Shown: positions 47,080-55,454 of the stretch, piece by piece
How positions within the stretch are numbered: position 1 is the first letter of the stretch
How the letters are laid out: each line of letters opens with the position of its first letter
Source of the DNA: Clostridium polyendosporum
Lineage (GTDB): Bacteria; Bacillota; Clostridia; Clostridiales; Clostridiaceae
DNA: 64,000 bases
NCBI RefSeq assembly: GCF_018332455.1
Contig: NZ_BOPZ01000018.1
Location: forward strand, 1-64,000
Direction of reading: 5' to 3'
Program-made: the position numbers and the translations under genes
The notes under the pieces: model-generated
The model's database searches: none
Told to the model about the DNA's origin: nothing
What the model saw: only the letters and a program-made list of their open reading frames with translations

Positions 47080-47250
47080 ATGTCAGACAAGACCATAGTT
47101 TGCAAGGATTGTGAAAAAGAATTTGTTTTTACAGAAGGAGAGCAGGCTTTCTACAAGGAAAAAGGTTTTGAAAATGAGCCAGTAAGATGCGGTGAGTGTA
47201 GAAAATCAAGAAAGCAACAAAGTAATAATAGAGGACCTAGAAGGTACTAA
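47080..47250 (+). CDS. Zinc-ribbon domain small protein
   Basis: 56 residues: SDKTIVCKDCEKEFVFTEGE then FENEPVRCGECRKSRKQQ and a basic RGPRRY end. The CxxC ... CxxC pairs fit the zf-trcl (probable zinc-ribbon) family, common as short single-domain proteins in Firmicutes, of unknown function and possibly nucleic-acid binding. AAAGGAGAAA precedes ATG 47080, and a strong terminator follows. Confidence 0.85.
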   Translation: MSDKTIVCKDCEKEFVFTEGEQAFYKEKGFENEPVRCGECRKSRKQQSNNRGPRRY

Positions 47251-47279
47251 GCATAATATCTTCTATACGTATAATGTTT

Positions 47280-47320
47280 TAAATCCCTGTGTTTTTATAT
47301 TTAAAAACGCAGGGATTTAA
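47280..47320. terminator. Terminator between the zinc-ribbon gene and cotJC
   Basis: AAATCCCTGTGTTTTT / AAAAACGCAGGGATTT, a 16-bp stem usable by both convergent genes. Confidence 0.85.
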
Positions 47321-47349
47321 CTTAGCACATCAATATCTAAATTTACATT

Positions 47350-47922
47350 TTAATAATATTTTTTCTTTCCTAGAGTTTCTTCTACATCTACCAAAGCTTC
47401 TCCAAACCTTTGGAAGTGTACTACTTCTCTCTCTCTTAAGAAACCAAGCACTTTTTTAACTTCGTGGTCATCGCTTAGTTGAATTAGCCATTCGTAGGTA
47501 GATCTTGCCTTTTCTTCAGCAGCCATATCCTCAGTTAAGTCAGTCACAGGATTTCCAAGGGTAGCTATATAAGCTGCAGTCCATGGAACACCATTGGCAT
47601 CTGTATAGAAAAGCCCTTTGTCATGTTGGGCAAAGTTTCCACCTAAGTCTACTGATTTCATTTCATCCGGTGTAGCATCTCTTAGGAGTTGATAAACCAT
47701 AGTAGCTATTATTTCTAGATGTGCTAATTCTTCTGTACCAATGTCAGTACATATTGCCTTTGTTTTTCCATTAGGCATAGAATATCTTTGGTTTAAGTAT
47801 CTTAAAGCTGCACTTAATTCTCCATCAGGTCCACCGTATTGAGTTATTAAATATTTTGCCAGTTTTATATCTTTGCACTTAATATTAACTGGAAATTGTA
47901 GTTTCTTTTCATAAATCCACAT
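47350..47922 (-). CDS. cotJC: Spore coat protein CotJC (manganese catalase-like)
   Basis: 190 residues of the CotJC / Mn-catalase family with helices carrying the metal ligands: YGGPDGELSAALRYL, DIGTEELAHLEIIATMVYQLL, DMAAEEKARSTYEWLIQL and DHEVKKVLGFLREREVVHFQRFGEAL. Only residues 1-190 exist, the usual CotJC length. In Bacillus it is a spore inner-coat protein; catalase activity is possible from the conserved Glu/His ligands. AGGAGG precedes the ATG. It is last of the cotJA-cotJB-cotJC operon. Confidence 0.93.
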   Translation of the reverse strand: MWIYEKKLQFPVNIKCKDIKLAKYLITQYGGPDGELSAALRYLNQRYSMPNGKTKAICTDIGTEELAHLEIIATMVYQLLRDATPDEMKSVDLGGNFAQHDKGLFYTDANGVPWTAAYIATLGNPVTDLTEDMAAEEKARSTYEWLIQLSDDHEVKKVLGFLREREVVHFQRFGEALVDVEETLGKKKYY

Positions 47923-47936
47923 ATCCGTATATCCTC

Positions 47937-48200
47937 CTATTCACCACTTTCCCAAGGCCATGGTTCATCAATCCATTGCCATGGGTAATCACTAGTACCG
48001 TATCCGAAATGAGTTAATGGACCATACTTTTGTTCATATAGTTTTTTTAACTTTATTAGCTCTTCTGTAATGCAATTGTAATCTGTTAGAGCTTTTTCGC
48101 ATCTAGGGTGGGTATCTAGATAGAGATTTAAATCAACAGTTGCAAACTCTAACTCCCGAATTTTATTAAGCATATCTTTTTTTTTCGTACAATCTGACAT
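47937..48200 (-). CDS. cotJB: Spore coat protein CotJB
   Basis: An 87-residue CotJB with LREL/IRELEFATVDLNLYLDTHPRCEKAL and the C-terminal YGPLTHFGY and WPWQWIDEPWPWE-like aromatic end. It helps assemble CotJC into the coat. The sequence ends only 14 bp before cotJC. Confidence 0.92.
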   Translation of the reverse strand: MSDCTKKKDMLNKIRELEFATVDLNLYLDTHPRCEKALTDYNCITEELIKLKKLYEQKYGPLTHFGYGTSDYPWQWIDEPWPWESGE

Positions 48201-48285
48201 GTTATGTCCTCCAATTTAAATTACTTAACCAACAATTAGTTTTTTCATGTGACCAAATACCGTAAGTTTAACTTATAACCACTTA

Positions 48286-48570
48286 TTATTTGCAATAAGG
48301 ATCAAAAAGGTCTGCAAACAGTGTTCCTCTAAGCAAAGCTTCTCTTAATGAAAATAGCCTTTCATAGGGTTGATCAGGCACGTAAGCGTGAGCTAATCTT
48401 AAACATTTAGCTGCTATAGGAGCTTCACCTGTTGGTGATTGCTCAAACTTAGCTTTACCTTTTGACCTATCCATTGGCATATCCATTGGCATATACATAT
48501 CCATTGGCATTTGTACTAATATATCTCTAGGTATTGAATTAGGTTCCTCATAATACATTATAGGGTTCAC
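48286..48570 (-). CDS. cotJA: Spore coat associated protein CotJA
   Basis: A 94-residue CotJA. The N-terminal half has a Met/Asp/Pro-rich run (MPMDMYMPMDMPMDR); the conserved core is LRLAHAYVPDQPYERLFSLREALLRGTLFADLF. It starts the cotJ operon, 85 bp before cotJB, with GGAGTG upstream. In Bacillus the operon is transcribed by sigma-E in the mother cell; a clear sigma-E promoter was not identified here. Confidence 0.92.
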   Translation of the reverse strand: MNPIMYYEEPNSIPRDILVQMPMDMYMPMDMPMDRSKGKAKFEQSPTGEAPIAAKCLRLAHAYVPDQPYERLFSLREALLRGTLFADLFDPYCK

Positions 48571-48670
48571 TCCTTTTTACTAACTACATTATTATATTAT
48601 TCATAAGCTAAAAAAAGGTGTAATAATTTATGCTAATTGTTATACATTTATTCCTAACTAAAAAAAATAA

Positions 48671-48703
48671 AAACTACTACTGAAAAAAACCTCAGTAGTA
48701 GTT
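48671..48703 (-). terminator. Terminator of the small Lys-rich gene
   Basis: ACTACTACTGA / TCAGTAGTAGT stem; on the minus strand it runs into a T-rich tract. Confidence 0.8.
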
Positions 48704-48771
48704 CCAAGTAAAAATAAACTTGTGTAAATTAAGCAGATCTATAAAAATTCTCATGAATTGAGCGATATTTT

Positions 48772-48990
48772 CTAAGTTATATTACTTTTTTTAAGAGTTT
48801 TTTTCTTTTCCCTATAGCCTTTTTTTAGTTCTTTAACTAGTGCTTTTTTTTCAGTTAAAGGTTTATCGCTACTTTTCATGTTTTTTTTCTCTTCCTTAAA
48901 GGATTTTTTGAGTTCGAGTAAAGCACTTTTTTTATCTTCTTGCAATTTCCTTTTTTCAACTCTAGATAACGTATTCTTTTTCTTTCTCAT
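48772..48990 (-). CDS. Small Lys/Glu-rich coiled-coil protein
   Basis: 72 residues, about one third Lys, starting MRKKKNTLSRVEKRKLQED and continuing as an amphipathic charged helix (LLELKKSFKEEKKNM; LVKELKKGYREKKKTLKK). A GGAGT site and a downstream terminator support expression. No family is recognised. The gene lies among sporulation genes, so a spore role is possible but unproven. Confidence 0.6.
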   Translation of the reverse strand: MRKKKNTLSRVEKRKLQEDKKSALLELKKSFKEEKKNMKSSDKPLTEKKALVKELKKGYREKKKTLKKSNIT

Positions 48991-49039
48991 TTACATATAA
49001 CTCCTTTCCAAATAACTTCAAAATATTTTTGCTACAGTT

Positions 49040-49066
49040 AGGAAACCCCTATATAGGGGCTTCCTT
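49040..49066 (-). terminator. Terminator of the DUF4489 gene
   Basis: AGGAAgCCCCTA / TAGGGGtTTCCT stem with TATA loop. Confidence 0.75.
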
Positions 49067-49101
49067 AATAGGACAATAGACTTTTTATAAGACTATATTT
49101 A

Positions 49102-49710
49102 TTAACAACTAGATGTTGCAATAGCTGAAAGAACTACATTACAAATAGAAAGGTCATCATCCTCGTCCTCTTTAATAGCTCTTGTAATTTCTACTGTATA
49201 AACACAGCAGCCAGGGCAGGAGTTACATTCGCAGTGAGTAAATGTGAATGAAGTAGTAAGTTCTTCCTCATCATCATCGAATCTAGCTCTGTAATCCCAG
49301 CTTCCACAGCATACAGGGAATCCACCGTTGCAAGATTTTTTTAATGTGAAAGTTAGTTCAACTGGATCGTTATCACCTTCGGTTTTGTATGAAATGATGC
49401 TAGAGAAATCGAACTTTACAACAGGTTTGCATAAGCAAGTTGTATCAATAGTAAGACAACCTAAACAAATAGGATTGAAATAAGAATCATCTTCAATTTC
49501 TCCAATAATTGCGCCAGTTCCACAAGCACATTCCATAACTACTGGTTTAGGGCAGAAGTGGCAATCTTTAGCTTTGCAAAGATCAGGTTTACAATCGCAA
49601 GGATCACAATCTTTGTCTTTATAATCATAAGGTTTTTTATCATAGTCATAAGGTTTTTTACCATAAGGTTTTTCATCATAACAGTAATCAGGTTTACACA
49701 TTGGACGCAT
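49102..49710 (-). CDS. DUF4489 cysteine-rich protein
   Basis: A 202-residue protein: MRPMCKPDYCYDEKPYGKKP, a short tandem Lys-Lys-Pro-Tyr repeat, a Cys/Asp-rich linker (CDPCDCKPDLCKAKDCHFC), then a beta-rich DUF4489 domain starting near PVVMECACGTGAIIGEI with VKFDFSSIISYK and the C-terminal CNVVLSAIATSSC. DUF4489 proteins are clostridial, Cys-rich and of unknown function; neighbours and composition suggest an exosporium or coat component cross-linked by disulfides. The start is set by AAGGAGG before the ATG at 49710; an upstream in-frame ATG has no site. Confidence 0.8.
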   Translation of the reverse strand: MRPMCKPDYCYDEKPYGKKPYDYDKKPYDYKDKDCDPCDCKPDLCKAKDCHFCPKPVVMECACGTGAIIGEIEDDSYFNPICLGCLTIDTTCLCKPVVKFDFSSIISYKTEGDNDPVELTFTLKKSCNGGFPVCCGSWDYRARFDDDEEELTTSFTFTHCECNSCPGCCVYTVEITRAIKEDEDDDLSICNVVLSAIATSSC

Positions 49711-49767
49711 AAAAAGTTCCTCCTTAATATTTAAATAAATTTTATCGGCAGCTTTATACATAGAATT

Positions 49768-49791
49768 GTCTATAAAGCATGCTTTGTAGAC
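49768..49791. promoter_or_regulatory. 24-bp palindrome upstream of the DUF4489 gene
   Basis: GTCTATAAAGCA pairs with TGCTTTGTAGAC (11 of 12 positions). It lies about 60 bp upstream of the start codon, where an operator or leader hairpin could act. The rest of 49792-50045 contains a TATAAT at about 49949 and no other clear signal. Confidence 0.4.
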
Positions 49792-50045
49792 ATCCTTTTA
49801 CTATAAGATATTCTATATATATAAGAATGTGACAATAAAACTATACTTTTTACATTATTTTTTGGTTAGTTAAGGATAATTTTAAATAATAGCAAATGTA
49901 AATGTTTCAAAATCTGGTTTTGTGATATGTAAAGGGTGATAATGGTATAATTCCATAAAAATAAGCTTGTAGTGTTTTAAAATTTATGATTTAATAGATA
50001 AATAAATGTAAGCAATAAGTGTTAATAAGGAGGAAAAGTGGGGTT

Positions 50046-51290
50046 ATGGGAGATTTTGTTATAGCAGAAGCTAAAAGATGTCTTCAATGTAAGAAGCCTT
50101 TATGTAAGGAGGGGTGTCCAGTTAAGACACCATTCAATGAGGTTGTAAACTTATTATTAGAAGGTAATATTACTGAGGCAGGAGAAAAACTATTTAATAA
50201 CAATCCTCTTTCAGTAGTATGTTCACTAGTATGTCCTCATGCAAGTCAATGTGAGGGGCATTGTGTAATGGGGAGAAAAGGTAATCCTATAAAAGTTAGT
50301 ATGGTAGAAAACTACATATCAGACTATTATTTAAATTTTGTTGCTTCAGAAGCAGCAAAAAATGCTGATAAAAAAGTGGCAATAATAGGTTCTGGTCCAG
50401 CAGGAATTACTATAGCTATTCTTCTAGCTTCTAAAGGTTATGATATAACTATATTCGAAGCACATGATAAAATAGGTGGAGTTTTAAGATATGGAATTCC
50501 AGAATTCAGATTACCTAGAACTATTTTAGATAAATTAAAAGATAAATTAGTTAGCATGGGCGTTAAGATAAGACCTAATACCTTAATAGGTCCAACTATA
50601 ACGGTGGATGATCTATTTAGAGATGGATATAAGGCTGTATTTATAGGTACAGGAGTATGGAATCCTAAGGGATTAGGCATAAAAGGAGAAACTTTAGGAC
50701 ATGTTCATTATGCTATTGATTACTTAAAGAGCCCTGAGGTATATAACCTAGGTAAAAAAGTATGTGTAATAGGAGCAGGTAATGTAGCAATGGATGTTGC
50801 AAGAACTGCTTTAAGAAATGGTTCTAAGGAAGTTCATATAATGTATAGAAGAGGTCCTGTAAGTATGGACGCAGAAGAACTTGAAGTTGAGTATGCAAAA
50901 ATAGATGGTGTTAAATTCGATTTCTATAAATCACCTTTAGAAATCGTTGATAATGGAGTTAAATATATTAAGACTGAAGTAGTGGAAATAGATGAAAATG
51001 GTAAAGAAAAGGTAGTATCAATAGAGGGATCAGAAGATATATTTGAAGCTGACTCTGTAATTTTAGCTATTGGCCAAGGACCTAGAGCTAATATAGTTTC
51101 TACTACAAGTGGAATTGAAGTAAACAATAGAGGCTTATTAGCAATTGATGAGTGTGGAAGAACTACTAGAGAAGGAGTTTTTGCTTCAGGTGACGTTGTA
51201 ACGGGAGCTAAAACAGTTGTAGAAGCTGTAAGGCTATCAAAAATTGCTGCACAGGCTATTGATGAATATATTACTGAGAAGTATAAATAA
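50046..51290 (+). CDS. GltD-like NAD(P)-dependent oxidoreductase
   Basis: 414 residues built like the glutamate synthase small subunit. The N-terminal Fe-S region has Cys motifs CLQCKKPLCKEGCP and VCSLVCPHASQCEGHC; the FAD site is VAIIGSGPAGITIAI with EAHDKIGG; the NAD(P) site is VCVIGAGNVAMDVART; the C-terminal FAD segment is VFASGDVVTGAKTVVEA. No glutamine amidotransferase (GltB) gene is adjacent. Stand-alone members include the archaeal-type GltA, NfnB and sulfide dehydrogenase subunits, so glutamate synthesis is only one possibility. AAGGAGG lies 12 bases before ATG 50046. A terminator follows. Confidence 0.88.
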   Translation: MGDFVIAEAKRCLQCKKPLCKEGCPVKTPFNEVVNLLLEGNITEAGEKLFNNNPLSVVCSLVCPHASQCEGHCVMGRKGNPIKVSMVENYISDYYLNFVASEAAKNADKKVAIIGSGPAGITIAILLASKGYDITIFEAHDKIGGVLRYGIPEFRLPRTILDKLKDKLVSMGVKIRPNTLIGPTITVDDLFRDGYKAVFIGTGVWNPKGLGIKGETLGHVHYAIDYLKSPEVYNLGKKVCVIGAGNVAMDVARTALRNGSKEVHIMYRRGPVSMDAEELEVEYAKIDGVKFDFYKSPLEIVDNGVKYIKTEVVEIDENGKEKVVSIEGSEDIFEADSVILAIGQGPRANIVSTTSGIEVNNRGLLAIDECGRTTREGVFASGDVVTGAKTVVEAVRLSKIAAQAIDEYITEKYK

Positions 51291-51304
51291 ATAAAATAAA
51301 GAGA

Positions 51305-51340
51305 AAAAAGGTAACGTTGGTAAAGACGTTATCTTTTTTT
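51305..51340 (+). terminator. Terminator of the GltD-like gene
   Basis: AAAGGTAACGTT / GACGTTATCTTTTTTT stem with a T-run; similar in sequence to the hairpin at 52493-52526. Confidence 0.85.
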
Positions 51341-51494
51341 GTGATTGCACTATAGAAGATTCAATTTTTATAATAACCATAATAAATAATTAAATAATAG
51401 GTAAAATATGTAAAAGGGTGTGGCAACTTAAGAAAGTAAAGAATAGTATATATTAAGTGTGAGCCAAAGCTAAGAAATTCAGGAGGAGTTTTCA

Positions 51495-52334
51495 ATGGAC
51501 ACAGAAAATAAAGTTGATGGATACTATTATAATTGTGGAGAAGTAAATGCAAAAAATCTTGTTCAAGCACCAGCAGAAAAATGCCCTGTTAGTCCTGTAA
51601 GTGACGTAATAGTAAGAATTCCTGTATTAATAGCACATGCAACAGTAGAAGCAGATGTAGAAGCTTGTATTGATTTTCCATGCTATGAAGATTTTTATGA
51701 AATTAAGAGAATTAAGAAGAATGTTTTTTTAACTCAAGGTAGAATAATACCTTTAGTGCAGCCAGATGGAGAAGCACCAACTGGTAAACTATACCTAAAA
51801 GGTTTTGTAGAAAAGAATATAGAGTATGCTACTGCAGATTGTGTAAGTCGTAAAAAAGATATTATAAATGGAGATATCAAACATCACACTGTAAAGGTTC
51901 CATTTCAGGTAGTTACCCTAATTACTTTTAGAAGTCCTATAATAATTAATGATAGAGGACCTTTAACAGAAAGAACAATTTATTGCGATACAAGTAAAGA
52001 AAGCTGTTGTTTTGATTGTGATGATGGTTTAAAAGGAAGATCATTCTGTGAAAGTGATTTTAGTGAAACCGTTACTTTCTATGATAGACCATTTGTAAAG
52101 TTAGATTCATTTAGAATTTTTGAATTAGATTTTAATAAGGATCCAGAGCCATTATGCCCACGATATCCAGGTAGTGATTCACGTAAAGAAGAAGAAGAAG
52201 GACAACCTGAAGGATATTATAAACAAGATTGTGGAGAGACACATAAAGCTTTTGAATATGATAAGGTTGAGGAAAAATTTGCATTATTCCTATGTGTTAG
52301 AGTACTACAAGACCAATATGTACGAGTGTGTTAG
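51495..52334 (+). CDS. CsxC-like exosporium/spore-surface protein, paralog 1
   Basis: 279 residues closely similar to paralog 2 at 52699. The core reads VIVRIPVLIAHATVEADVEA, RIKKNVFLTQGRIIP, LKGFVEKNIEYATADCV, HTVKVPFQV and SFRIFELDFNK, a pattern I associate with CsxC/DUF3794-like clostridial spore-surface proteins; this is recognition, not a search. Cys residues are regularly placed. The end (CVRVLQDQYVRVC) is shorter than paralog 2 because a 34-bp tandem duplication at 52293-52360 shifts the frame into TAG. AGGAGGAG precedes the ATG. Confidence 0.72.
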   Translation: MDTENKVDGYYYNCGEVNAKNLVQAPAEKCPVSPVSDVIVRIPVLIAHATVEADVEACIDFPCYEDFYEIKRIKKNVFLTQGRIIPLVQPDGEAPTGKLYLKGFVEKNIEYATADCVSRKKDIINGDIKHHTVKVPFQVVTLITFRSPIIINDRGPLTERTIYCDTSKESCCFDCDDGLKGRSFCESDFSETVTFYDRPFVKLDSFRIFELDFNKDPEPLCPRYPGSDSRKEEEEGQPEGYYKQDCGETHKAFEYDKVEEKFALFLCVRVLQDQYVRVC

Positions 52335-52360
52335 AATACTACAAGACCAATATATACGAG
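52293..52360. repeat. 34-bp tandem duplication at the 3' end of paralog 1
   Basis: The segment starting TGTGTTAGAGTACTACAAGA at 52293 is repeated from 52327 with three base changes. Since 34 is not a multiple of three, the second unit is read out of frame and gives TAG at once. Confidence 0.9.
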
Positions 52361-52492
52361 TATAAGTGGCGTTTTAAGGTATAGAATCTACAAATTCAGC
52401 TTATCTAGATTCATATTAAGCAAATGAAAAGAAAAATACTTATAAATATAAATACGATATATAGATAAAAAAGAGACTATAACTTAAAAGAT

Positions 52493-52526
52493 AAAAGGTA
52501 ACGTTAAATAAAAACGTTGCCTTTTA
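52493..52526 (+). terminator. Terminator of paralog 1
   Basis: AAAAGGTAACGTT / AACGTTGCCTTTT stem. Confidence 0.75.
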
Positions 52527-52615
52527 ATATTTTTCATGATTTTTTTGTATTATTATATTTTAATTTTTTCATATAAAGTCAACATAGTTAATTGTATAAA
52601 AAAGCAAAAAAAATT

Positions 52616-52698
52616 AGAATAGTGTAACAACTTAAGTAAATAAAGAATAATATATATTAAGTTTAAGCTAAAGCTGAGAAAGTAAGGAGGATTTTCAT
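52616..52698 (+). promoter_or_regulatory. Upstream block conserved between the two CsxC-like genes
   Basis: CAACTTAAGTAAATAAAGAA and TATATATTAAGT followed by AGCTAAAGCTGAGAAA recur with few changes at 51424-51480 before paralog 1. Shared upstream DNA suggests a common sporulation promoter; no sigma-factor consensus could be assigned with confidence. Confidence 0.45.
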
Positions 52699-53595
52699 AT
52701 GTATACTGAAAATCAAGGTAATGGATATAATAATAATTGTGACTGCGGAGATGTACAAGCAACAAATATTGTTTTAGCACCAAAAGTAGAGTGTCCTGTT
52801 GTTGTTGCACCTAGAGCTGCAACAGTTAGAATCCCTGTATTAATAGCAACAGCAAATGTAGAAGCTGATGTTGAAGCATGTATTGATTTCCCATGCCATG
52901 AAGATTTTCATGAAATTAAGAGAATTAAGAAGAATGTTTTTATAACTCAAGGTAGAATAATACCTTTAACATTTGAAACAGGAACTCAGACTACACTTGG
53001 TAAATTATTTTTAAAGGGATTTGTAGAAAAGAATATTGAATATGCTACTGCTGATTGTGTGAGCTGTGATAAAGAAGTTATAAATGGAAGAATTAAAAGT
53101 CATACAGTAAAGGTTCCATTCCAAGTAGCTACACAAATTGATATTACAAATATAGTAATAAATAACAGAGGACCTTTAACTGAAAGAACAATCTTCTGTG
53201 ATACAAGCAAAGAACGTTGTTGTTTTGATTGTGATGATGGTATTAAAGGAAGATCATTTTGTGAAAGTGATTTCAATGAAGCAGTTAATTTTTTTCAAAG
53301 ACCATTCGTAGTTCTAGATTCATTTAGAATTTTTGAATTAGATTTTAATAAGGAACCAGAACCTCTTCATAAGAGATGCCCTGACAAAGATGGATATGGA
53401 TATGGCGATGGATATGGCGATGGAAAGGGCGATGGCGATGGATATGGATATGGAGATAACCATAACGATTGCGAACCCAAAAAGAAGGCTGTAGTATTTA
53501 AAAAGATTGAAGAGAAATTTGTATTATTTTTATGTGTCAGAGTACTTCAGAATCAATTTGTAAGAATTTGTCCGCCTACTCCTCCTGTTTGTTAA
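52699..53595 (+). CDS. CsxC-like exosporium/spore-surface protein, paralog 2
   Basis: 298 residues, about two thirds identical to paralog 1 by eye over the core. It differs by a Gly-Tyr-Asp-rich insert near residue 232 (GYGYGDGYGDGKGDGDGYGY) and by an intact C-terminus CVRVLQNQFVRICPPTPPVC. Cys pairs (CCFDCDDG, CPTPPVC-type end) fit a disulfide-linked spore outer layer. AAGGAGG precedes the ATG. Tandem arrangement and shared upstream DNA point to recent duplication and joint control. Confidence 0.75.
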   Translation: MYTENQGNGYNNNCDCGDVQATNIVLAPKVECPVVVAPRAATVRIPVLIATANVEADVEACIDFPCHEDFHEIKRIKKNVFITQGRIIPLTFETGTQTTLGKLFLKGFVEKNIEYATADCVSCDKEVINGRIKSHTVKVPFQVATQIDITNIVINNRGPLTERTIFCDTSKERCCFDCDDGIKGRSFCESDFNEAVNFFQRPFVVLDSFRIFELDFNKEPEPLHKRCPDKDGYGYGDGYGDGKGDGDGYGYGDNHNDCEPKKKAVVFKKIEEKFVLFLCVRVLQNQFVRICPPTPPVC

Positions 53596-53618
53596 GTTTA
53601 TAAATAATTTATAATCAT

Positions 53619-53651
53619 AAAGTGCAAAACAGTAACCTGTTTTGCACTTTG
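53619..53651 (+). terminator. Terminator of paralog 2
   Basis: AAAGTGCAAAACAG / CTGTTTTGCACTTT stem with a four-base loop. Confidence 0.85.
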
Positions 53652-53690
53652 TTATTATTATATATTATGAACAATAATATAGGAAGCACT

Positions 53691-55004
53691 ATGAATAATA
53701 ATATGAATAATAACATGAATAATAATGATATGCTAATCAAGGTTATAGCTGGTATTATTATTTTAAAGTTAATAAGTTCATCAATAGACTATGAAGATTC
53801 TAAGCATAAGAGTTCAAAAAAAGATAAAAAAAGAAAAAGAGATAAGGAATCAAAAGTTAAAAAAGAAACTAAACGACACGAAGATATAACAGAATATGAA
53901 GTGAATTCTAAAAGGAAAAGTGATAAATCAAAGAAAAGAAGGAAAGATAGAGATGCAGAAAATATAAATATTAATTCTAATGAAGTAGATTTAAAGGACG
54001 ATAAAAGAGAAAAAAGAAAAAGTAGCAAAAAGGAAAGCGAAGAAGAAGTTAAAAGAGAAGATTTAAATATAATTATTAATGAAGAACATATGAAAGTGAA
54101 AGATGAGCCAAAAATAATTGAAGAGAACATAAATGGGATTAATAATATAAAAGAAATAAAAGTAGAAAGTAATGAAGTAGAAGAAACAAAAAAAGAAGTT
54201 AAAAGAGAAGATTTTAATATAATTATTAATGAAGAACATATAGAAGTGAAAGCTGAACCAAAAATAAACGAAGAGAACATAAATAGAACTAATAATAAAA
54301 TAGATAATGATGGCCATGAGCAAGAGACAAAAGTAGAAAAAAATAAAATAGAAATAAAGAGTAAAGAAGAAAACTTAGAAAAAAACATAAATACAAGTAT
54401 TTATAAGAAAAAAGGAAATGTTGAAGAAGAGAATATAAAAAGACGTGATCATAAAGAGAATAAGAAAATAACTAATGTTAGAAAAGAACTAGAAAGTAAG
54501 GTGCCAATATTTATGCAACAAAAGGAGGTTAGTTTACCTATTAATGTAGAGGTTGAACTAGAGGATAAGATATTAGAGATAGAAAAAATAAGTTATAGAA
54601 TAAGAAAATTTAATACTAATTTATTAATAATTAAAAATAAAGATGGAGTCTTTGAGGGTAGGTTATTTTATAATGGTGTAATAAGAACTATTGTAAAGTA
54701 TGTTTATTTTGATAAGAAAATGGGCAGTATTGCTATGGCTAAAAATAATATAGTTGTTTTATATAATGATTTTACTGGGGTTTCTCCAATCAGTTTTAAT
54801 AGATTAGGAGGAGAAGGTAAAATAAATACTAATGATATAAAGTTTTGTTTAAGAAATAGTACAGTTCATACTAGTTGCAGATTAGAAAATCAGAAGGAGC
54901 TCCAAGAGATAAAAGATCATATTTATAAAAAACTTAGTATTGTGGGAGAAGCTGTTATTAAAATTGATGTTCTTTGGGATAGTTATATAAATATATCAAA
55001 GTAA
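53691..55004 (+). CDS. Highly charged BC_2427-like / SPOCS-related protein
   Basis: About 437 residues. N-terminus: MNNN repeats, then a hydrophobic helix (MLIKVIAGIIILKLISS) and about 250 residues of very charged Lys/Glu/Asp/Asn-rich sequence. This includes a 150-bp in-frame duplication (54045-54194 and 54195 onward) encoding EVKREDxNIIINEEH twice. The C-terminal domain (about 300-437) has YRIRKFNTNLLIIKN and GRLFYNGVIRTIVKYVYF, which echo the core of the two preceding CsxC-like proteins. A spore-surface role is inferred from this and the location. AGGAAG supports ATG 53691; ATG 53667 is an alternative. Confidence 0.6.
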   Translation: MNNNMNNNMNNNDMLIKVIAGIIILKLISSSIDYEDSKHKSSKKDKKRKRDKESKVKKETKRHEDITEYEVNSKRKSDKSKKRRKDRDAENININSNEVDLKDDKREKRKSSKKESEEEVKREDLNIIINEEHMKVKDEPKIIEENINGINNIKEIKVESNEVEETKKEVKREDFNIIINEEHIEVKAEPKINEENINRTNNKIDNDGHEQETKVEKNKIEIKSKEENLEKNINTSIYKKKGNVEEENIKRRDHKENKKITNVRKELESKVPIFMQQKEVSLPINVEVELEDKILEIEKISYRIRKFNTNLLIIKNKDGVFEGRLFYNGVIRTIVKYVYFDKKMGSIAMAKNNIVVLYNDFTGVSPISFNRLGGEGKINTNDIKFCLRNSTVHTSCRLENQKELQEIKDHIYKKLSIVGEAVIKIDVLWDSYINISK

Positions 55005-55026
55005 GTCCTCTTTATAAGAGGACTTT
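55003..55026 (+). terminator. Terminator overlapping the stop codon
   Basis: AAGTCCTC / GAGGACTT stem; it begins within the TAA stop. Confidence 0.7.
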
Positions 55027-55145
55027 AAATTTTTACAAAAGTTTTGTTTTATATTTAATTAACATCATGTATAATAATGAATAAAATTACATTGAAATAT
55101 TTTGGTATAATATATTGAAATATTTGAATATGTTGGCAAATATAG

Positions 55146-55378
55146 ATATTAAAGATAAACAACTTCAATCTCTAAACAATTTTAGTTATATTTAACTTTG
55201 TGAAATGGTAGCAAATAGATTCGAAGTGCAGTGCTTTTTCTAAGGATATATAAGTTGAACCATTAACAAATTTTAGAGAAAATTTTCCACAATCAATACT
55301 TTTCTTAAAATTCTTAATGCACTATGAACTTGTATATCAGAATTAGACATTTAGTTAGGAAGTTGCATATCTATATAC
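55146..55378. repeat. Composite of repeats A and B
   Basis: A left end (ttaaagataaacaacttcaa), a B half (actttgtgaaatggtagcaa), an A core (gtgcagtgctttttctaagg), a second inner A (atataagttgaac ... actatgaacttgtatatc) and an outer right end (taggaagttgcatatcta). At least three insertion events appear nested. Confidence 0.6.
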
Positions 55379-55454
55379 ATATAGCCTTAAATTATCTTAA
55401 AAGTATAGTCTATATATAAGACTAATAAATTACTAGAATATTGGGGGGAATTTT

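Noticed and set aside
52174-52365. Small frame overlapping the end of the first CsxC-like gene
   Set aside because: It is an out-of-frame reading that exists only because of the 34-bp duplication. It has no ribosome site and no similarity to a known protein.
53789-54388. Long open frame on the minus strand opposite the charged protein gene
   Set aside because: It is the antisense shadow of Lys/Glu-rich codons, has no ribosome site, and gives a Ser/Phe/Leu low-complexity product.
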